Positions 4,981-8,100 of a stretch of 8,100 bases of DNA are shown in pieces (position 1 is the stretch's first letter; each line of letters starts with the position of its first letter). Source of the stretch: Brucellaceae bacterium. Lineage in GTDB: Bacteria > Pseudomonadota > Alphaproteobacteria > Rhizobiales > Rhizobiaceae. The stretch spans positions 1 to 8,100 of the forward strand of contig JAIRVW010000400.1 of the NCBI GenBank assembly GCA_031253705.1, given 5' to 3'. Position numbers and translations under genes: made by a program. The notes below the pieces were generated by a model that worked only from the letters and a program-made list of their open reading frames with translations, was not told the DNA's origin and did not search any database.

Positions 4981-5028
4981 ATCCGGAAATATACCTGCAT
5001 CATAATCTATGATGCAGGCCGGATTTTT
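4981..5028 (+). terminator. Strong stem-loop with T-tract between aapJ and aapQ (terminator or attenuator)
   Basis: CCTGCATCATA (4994-5004) and TATGATGCAGG (5008-5018) form a perfect 11-bp stem with loop ATC. It is extended by ATCCGG (4981-4986) pairing with CCGGAT (5019-5024) across a 7-nt bulge, and ends in TTTTT (5024-5028). This is a textbook intrinsic terminator 12 nt after the aapJ stop. Because aapQMP must still be expressed, it probably acts as a partial terminator or a 3' stabiliser that gives AapJ in excess over the membrane subunits. Confidence 0.9.
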
Positions 5029-5263
5029 GCATCTGAAATACTTATTAAGTTGTTTCATTTTATGGCTTCCGGCGGGCATAGCTCCGCAGAGGCGTAACGA
5101 TATTTATTCGCTGAAAGATAATACCGGTCATAAGCGGTATCCTTAGCATAGCCGAAGTCCCTGTTTATATGAGTGCGATTTTATATTCCGGCTGAAAACG
5201 GAAAACCGACAGGGGCATTTCAAATATCTGGTCACTTATCTGACAGCAGAGAATGAGGTGCGC

Positions 5264-6457
5264 ATGGCAGATCAGAACACGGTAACCGTCAACCGGCATG
5301 AGGCGAGGGTCTCTATGCTGAATAATCCGAAAATACGCGGATTATTCTATCAGGCGGTTGTTTTTATATCAGTTTTTGCTCTGGTTTATTGGATAATAGG
5401 GAATACTGCAGCCAATTTGCAGAGACTGAATATTGCATCGGGTTTTGATTTCTTAAAAAGCCGTGCCGGATTTGATGTCAGCCAGACACTGATCAGTTAT
5501 GACGCTGATTCAAATTATGCGCGTGCATTTCTGGTTGGTCTTCTCAATACGCTTTATGTAGCGGTTCTGGGGATTATCACCGCTTCCATCATCGGCTTTC
5601 TGGTTGGTATCGGACGGTTATCCACCAACTGGCTGATTGCTAAAATCTGCACCATCTATGTTGAGACCTTCCGTAATATCCCGCCGCTGCTGGTGATTTT
5701 CTTCTGGTATTTCGGTGTGTTGTCCGTTTTGCCGGAGGTACGGGGCAGTTATGCATTGCCGTTCGGCTCTTACCTCAATAAGCGCGGTTTTTTCTTTCCC
5801 TCTGCAATATGGGGCGAGCAGGCATGGCTGGTTTTGGCAGCCTTTATTATCGGGCTTATCGCGGCTTTTGTCTTTTATCGCTGGGCAAAGAAGCGGCAGG
5901 CACAAACCGGCCAGACTTTCCGGTTATGGCGCATAATACTGGCATTGGTGCTGGGGCTGCCGGTTGCTGCATTCTTCCTTACCGGAATGCCGGTCAGTTT
6001 TGATATGCCGAAGCTCGGTTCTTTCAATCTTACCGGCGGCACGCAGATTAAACCGGAATTTCTGGCACTTTATCTGGCTCTGTCCTTCTATACCGCATCC
6101 TTTATTGCAGAGACGGTTCGCGGCGGTATTAAGGGCGTAAATAAAGGGCAGCATGAAGCCGCCGCTGCATTGGGACTGCGCAGACCACAGGCAATGCGGC
6201 TGATCGTGGTGCCGCAGGCGATGCGGATTATCATTCCGCCGCTGTCGAGCCAGTATCTGAACCTGACGAAAAACTCGTCTCTGGCAATTGCAATCGGCTA
6301 TCCGGATCTGATGGCTGTTGGCGGAACGGTACTCAATCAGACAGGGCAGGCCGTAGAGGTCGTGGCAATCTGGATGGTGGTTTATCTTGGCCTTAGCCTG
6401 ATCACATCTTTGCTGATGAACTGGTTTAACGCCAAAATGGCATTGGTGGAGCGGTAA
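5264..6457 (+). CDS. aapQ: General L-amino acid ABC transporter, inner-membrane permease subunit AapQ
   Basis: The 397-residue polytopic membrane protein belongs to the HisM/GlnP-type polar amino acid permease family and has the long N-terminal half typical of AapQ. A first membrane segment lies near residues 28-46. A periplasmic stretch follows to about 85, then the permease core with [17 protein letters not shown] (91-107) and [20 protein letters not shown] (134-153). Further helices are near 186-205 and 222-240. The cytoplasmic EAA loop (H297[13 protein letters not shown]) contacts the ATPase AapP, followed by [14 protein letters not shown] and a last helix (about 364-385). It forms the membrane channel with AapM. 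ATG 5264 has GAGG (5255-5258) 5 nt upstream; a GTG two codons earlier (5258) overlaps that site and is less likely. The 295-nt gap after aapJ contains the stem-loop; the stop is 1 nt before the aapM start. Confidence 0.95.
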   Translation: MADQNTVTVNRHEARVSMLNNPKIRGLFYQAVVFISVFALVYWIIGNTAANLQRLNIASGFDFLKSRAGFDVSQTLISYDADSNYARAFLVGLLNTLYVAVLGIITASIIGFLVGIGRLSTNWLIAKICTIYVETFRNIPPLLVIFFWYFGVLSVLPEVRGSYALPFGSYLNKRGFFFPSAIWGEQAWLVLAAFIIGLIAAFVFYRWAKKRQAQTGQTFRLWRIILALVLGLPVAAFFLTGMPVSFDMPKLGSFNLTGGTQIKPEFLALYLALSFYTASFIAETVRGGIKGVNKGQHEAAAALGLRRPQAMRLIVVPQAMRIIIPPLSSQYLNLTKNSSLAIAIGYPDLMAVGGTVLNQTGQAVEVVAIWMVVYLGLSLITSLLMNWFNAKMALVER

Positions 6458-6458
6458 G

Positions 6459-7613
6459 ATGACAAATTCAGACTATCATTTCGTACGCTCACAAATGGTC
6501 GAACCAATGCCTGCACCCGCCAGACAGAAGGGCATTGCCTCATGGCTGCAGGAAAACCTGTTTTCCTCGCGTAAAGATGCCGTTCTGACAATCATGGGCA
6601 TATCCCTGATCGTCTGGTTTTTACCGGGGTTGATCAACTGGCTGTTCGTCAATGCAGTCTGGACTGGAACCGACCGCACATTCTGTACCACAACAGTGCA
6701 GGGCGGTTTGCAGGCGGATGGCTGGTCAGGCGCGTGCTGGGCATTTGTTGATGCCAAGATGCAGCAGTTTCTTTACGGGCGTTATCCGGTGGATGAGCGC
6801 TGGCGTGTCAAACTTGTGACGCTGGTTTTTGTGTTGCTGCTGGTGCCGATGCTGATCGGTAAACTGCCCTATAAAATGCTGAACGCAATTTTGCTGTTCC
6901 TTGTTTTTCCGGTCTTTACCTATTTTCTGCTGGTCGGTGGTGCTTTCGGACTGCGCTATGTGGAAACATCGCTCTGGGGCGGCCTGCTGGTGACAATGAT
7001 CCTGTCGGTGGTTGGTATTTCGGTCTCTCTGCCTGCGGGAATTCTGTTGGCCTTGGGGCGGCGCTCCAATATGCCGGTTATCAAGGCGCTATGCGTGATT
7101 TTCATTGAGATCATCCGCGGTGTGCCGCTGGTCGCATTGTTGTTTATGGCTAGTGTGATGCTGCCGCTTTTCATGCCGCCCGGCACCAGCTTTGATAAGT
7201 TTTTGCGTGCGCTGGTCGGGGTGTCGCTCTTCGCTTCCGCTTATATGGCCGAGGTGATCCGCGGCGGCTTGCAGGCTATTCCGTCAGGCCAATATGAGGG
7301 CGCGGATTCACTCGGCTTGCGTTATTGGCAGAAAACTCTGTTTATTATTCTGCCGCAAACGCTGAAACTTGCTCTGCCGGGCATTGTGAACACGTTTATC
7401 GGCTTGTTCAAAGACACGAGTCTTGTTTACATTATCGGTATGTTCGACCTGCTTGGAATCGTCAGGCAGAATTTTTCGGATGCCACTTGGGCAACACCGC
7501 AGACACCGGCAACGGGTCTTGTTTTTGCCGGATTTGTATTCTGGATTTTCTGTTTCTGTATGTCGCGATATTCGCTATATATGGAGCGAAGGCTGGATAC
7601 GGGCCATCGGTAA
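6459..7613 (+). CDS. aapM: General L-amino acid ABC transporter, inner-membrane permease subunit AapM
   Basis: The 384-residue membrane protein is the second HisM-type permease subunit of the Aap system. After a polar N-terminal tail there is a membrane segment near residues 42-66. A periplasmic region (about 67-115) carries Cys76 and Cys93, a possible disulfide. Helices follow near 117-134 and 140-160. The permease core has [20 protein letters not shown] (170-189), [14 protein letters not shown] (217-230) and [19 protein letters not shown] (259-277). The EAA loop is [17 protein letters not shown] with Glu280 and Gly286. [22 protein letters not shown] follows, then a last helix (about 351-369). 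The start lies 1 nt after the aapQ stop, with GGAG (6448-6451) 7 nt upstream inside the end of aapQ, so the two are translationally linked and likely made in equal amounts. It pairs with AapQ in the transporter. Confidence 0.95.
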   Translation: MTNSDYHFVRSQMVEPMPAPARQKGIASWLQENLFSSRKDAVLTIMGISLIVWFLPGLINWLFVNAVWTGTDRTFCTTTVQGGLQADGWSGACWAFVDAKMQQFLYGRYPVDERWRVKLVTLVFVLLLVPMLIGKLPYKMLNAILLFLVFPVFTYFLLVGGAFGLRYVETSLWGGLLVTMILSVVGISVSLPAGILLALGRRSNMPVIKALCVIFIEIIRGVPLVALLFMASVMLPLFMPPGTSFDKFLRALVGVSLFASAYMAEVIRGGLQAIPSGQYEGADSLGLRYWQKTLFIILPQTLKLALPGIVNTFIGLFKDTSLVYIIGMFDLLGIVRQNFSDATWATPQTPATGLVFAGFVFWIFCFCMSRYSLYMERRLDTGHR

Positions 7614-7618
7614 GCGGT

Positions 7619-7647
7619 CGCGAAAAACTGGGAGTCGGGTTTTCGCG
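7619..7647 (+). repeat. Perfect 8-bp hairpin after aapM
   Basis: CGCGAAAA (7619-7626) and TTTTCGCG (7640-7647) are perfectly complementary around a 13-nt loop. It begins 5 nt after the aapM stop codon. On the mRNA the stem ends with GCG and no T-run follows, so it is not a conventional terminator. mRNA stabilisation or processing is possible. Confidence 0.55.
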
Positions 7648-7664
7648 GTACTGCAGGAAACAGA

Positions 7665-7693
7665 AACGGTTTGGGCCGGACGGGCAAACCGTT
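7665..7693 (+). repeat. Perfect 9-bp hairpin between aapM and aapP
   Basis: AACGGTTTG (7665-7673) pairs perfectly with CAAACCGTT (7685-7693) around an 11-nt GC-rich loop. Together with the hairpin at 7619-7647 it gives two strong stems in the 133-nt gap before aapP. No T-run follows. Confidence 0.55.
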
Positions 7694-7733
7694 CATCGGG
7701 AATATCATCAGCATTTTGCTGCGGGTGATCAGT

Positions 7734-7738
7734 GAGGG
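7734..7738 (+). promoter_or_regulatory. Ribosome binding site of the preferred aapP start
   Basis: GAGGG (7734-7738) lies 8 nt before ATG 7747. A second candidate, GGGAG (7794-7798), lies 5 nt before the in-frame ATG 7804, so the sequence alone does not decide between the two starts. Confidence 0.5.
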
Positions 7739-7746
7739 AATAAAGA

Positions 7747-8100
7747 ATGAGCATGCAATCGGGCGCTTTGCTGAAGCCGACGATGGAAGAAACGGGAGCA
7801 ATCATGGAAATATCCAAAACCGATGTCGCAGTCGATATTGTCGGAATGCATAAATGGTATGGTGAATTCCATGTGCTGCGCGACGTTAATCTGCGCGTAA
7901 TGCGCGGTGAGCGTATCGTTGTGGCAGGTCCTTCCGGTTCGGGTAAATCAACCATGATCCGCTGCATCAACCGCCTTGAGGAACACCAGAAAGGCCAGAT
8001 CATTGTTGACGGTAAAGAACTGACCAATGATCTGAAAAAGATTGATGAAGTGCGTCGCGAAGTCGGCATGGTTTTCCAGCATTTCAACCTGTTCCCGCAT
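7747..8100 (+). CDS. aapP: General L-amino acid ABC transporter, ATP-binding subunit AapP (partial, 3' end outside window)
   Basis: This open frame runs to the right edge, with 118 residues visible of an expected roughly 250-280. It is the ATPase of the polar amino acid transporter family and sits on the cytoplasmic face, powering AapQ/AapM. Visible parts, counted from ATG 7747, are the A-loop region HKWYGEFHVLRDVNL (35-49), Walker A GPSGSGKST (61-69), and EVGMVFQHFNLFPH with the Q-loop glutamine at 111. The LSGGQ signature, Walker B and H-loop lie beyond the window. The start is uncertain: ATG 7747 has GAGGG upstream and gives an N-terminus MSMQSGALLKPTMEE, while in-frame ATG 7804 also has a good site and gives MEISKTDVAVDI. 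In-frame ATGs at 7753 and 7783 have no obvious site. Gene order and sequence make the identity firm. Confidence 0.93.
   Translation, partial: MSMQSGALLKPTMEETGAIMEISKTDVAVDIVGMHKWYGEFHVLRDVNLRVMRGERIVVAGPSGSGKSTMIRCINRLEEHQKGQIIVDGKELTNDLKKIDEVRREVGMVFQHFNLFPH

Noticed and set aside
5072..5090. Possible sigma-54 promoter before aapQ (GG-N10-GC spacing in TGGCTTCCGGCGGGCA)
   Set aside because: Only the minimal GG and GC are present; the rest of the -24 and -12 consensus does not match and the position is common by chance.
7575..8087. A 170-codon minus-strand open frame over aapP
   Set aside because: It overlaps the clear Walker A and Q-loop coding sequence of aapP on the other strand and covers the intergenic hairpins.
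1..8100. Mobile elements, CRISPR arrays, toxin-antitoxin or defence genes
   Set aside because: No transposase or integrase frames, no regularly spaced direct repeats and no terminal inverted repeats with target duplications were seen. The two tRNA genes have no adjacent integrase or obvious duplicated 3' end.

Overview
The window looks like the chromosome of an alphaproteobacterium of the order Hyphomicrobiales (Rhizobiales), probably near Brucellaceae/Bartonellaceae. This rests on the general L-amino-acid transporter AapJQMP, a 101-residue ETC complex I (NDUFS4-like) accessory subunit ending in PWTH, tRNA genes with encoded CCA, and a rhizobial-type MetC. Base composition is roughly even in G+C by eye, lower than I recall for Brucella itself. 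The genus is an inference; I could not run a search.

Layout. Bases 1-197 (minus) hold the N-terminus of a membrane protein, possibly a membrane-anchored diguanylate cyclase, cut by the window edge. Bases 198-553 have no gene but carry several adjacent hairpins and an AT-rich stretch. Next, all on the minus strand, come tRNA-Arg(UCU) (554-630), the complex I accessory subunit gene (653-958) and tRNA-Pro(UGG) (1057-1133). A 17-bp perfect hairpin terminator (1229-1270) separates them from metC (1327-2505, minus), which encodes cystathionine beta-lyase. The metC 5' region contains two abutting palindromes and lies divergent to a PAP2-family membrane phosphatase gene (2803-3636, plus), which ends at its own hairpin.

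From about 3700 to the right edge is the aap operon on the plus strand: aapJ (periplasmic binding protein), aapQ and aapM (two membrane subunits) and aapP (ATPase, cut at base 8100). AapJ captures amino acids in the periplasm, AapQ and AapM form the heterodimeric channel, and AapP drives it with ATP. The aapJ leader is rich in potential helices. A very strong stem-loop with a T-tract sits between aapJ and aapQ, as expected where the binding protein is made in excess of the permease. Two further perfect stem-loops lie between aapM and aapP, while aapQ and aapM are nearly contiguous.

The protein genes are ordinary core or transport genes. I found no mobile element, CRISPR array, defence system or toxin-antitoxin pair. 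What merits attention is RNA-level structure: the hairpin cluster at 243-356, the aapJ leader, the intercistronic stem-loops of the aap operon, and the paired palindromes upstream of metC.
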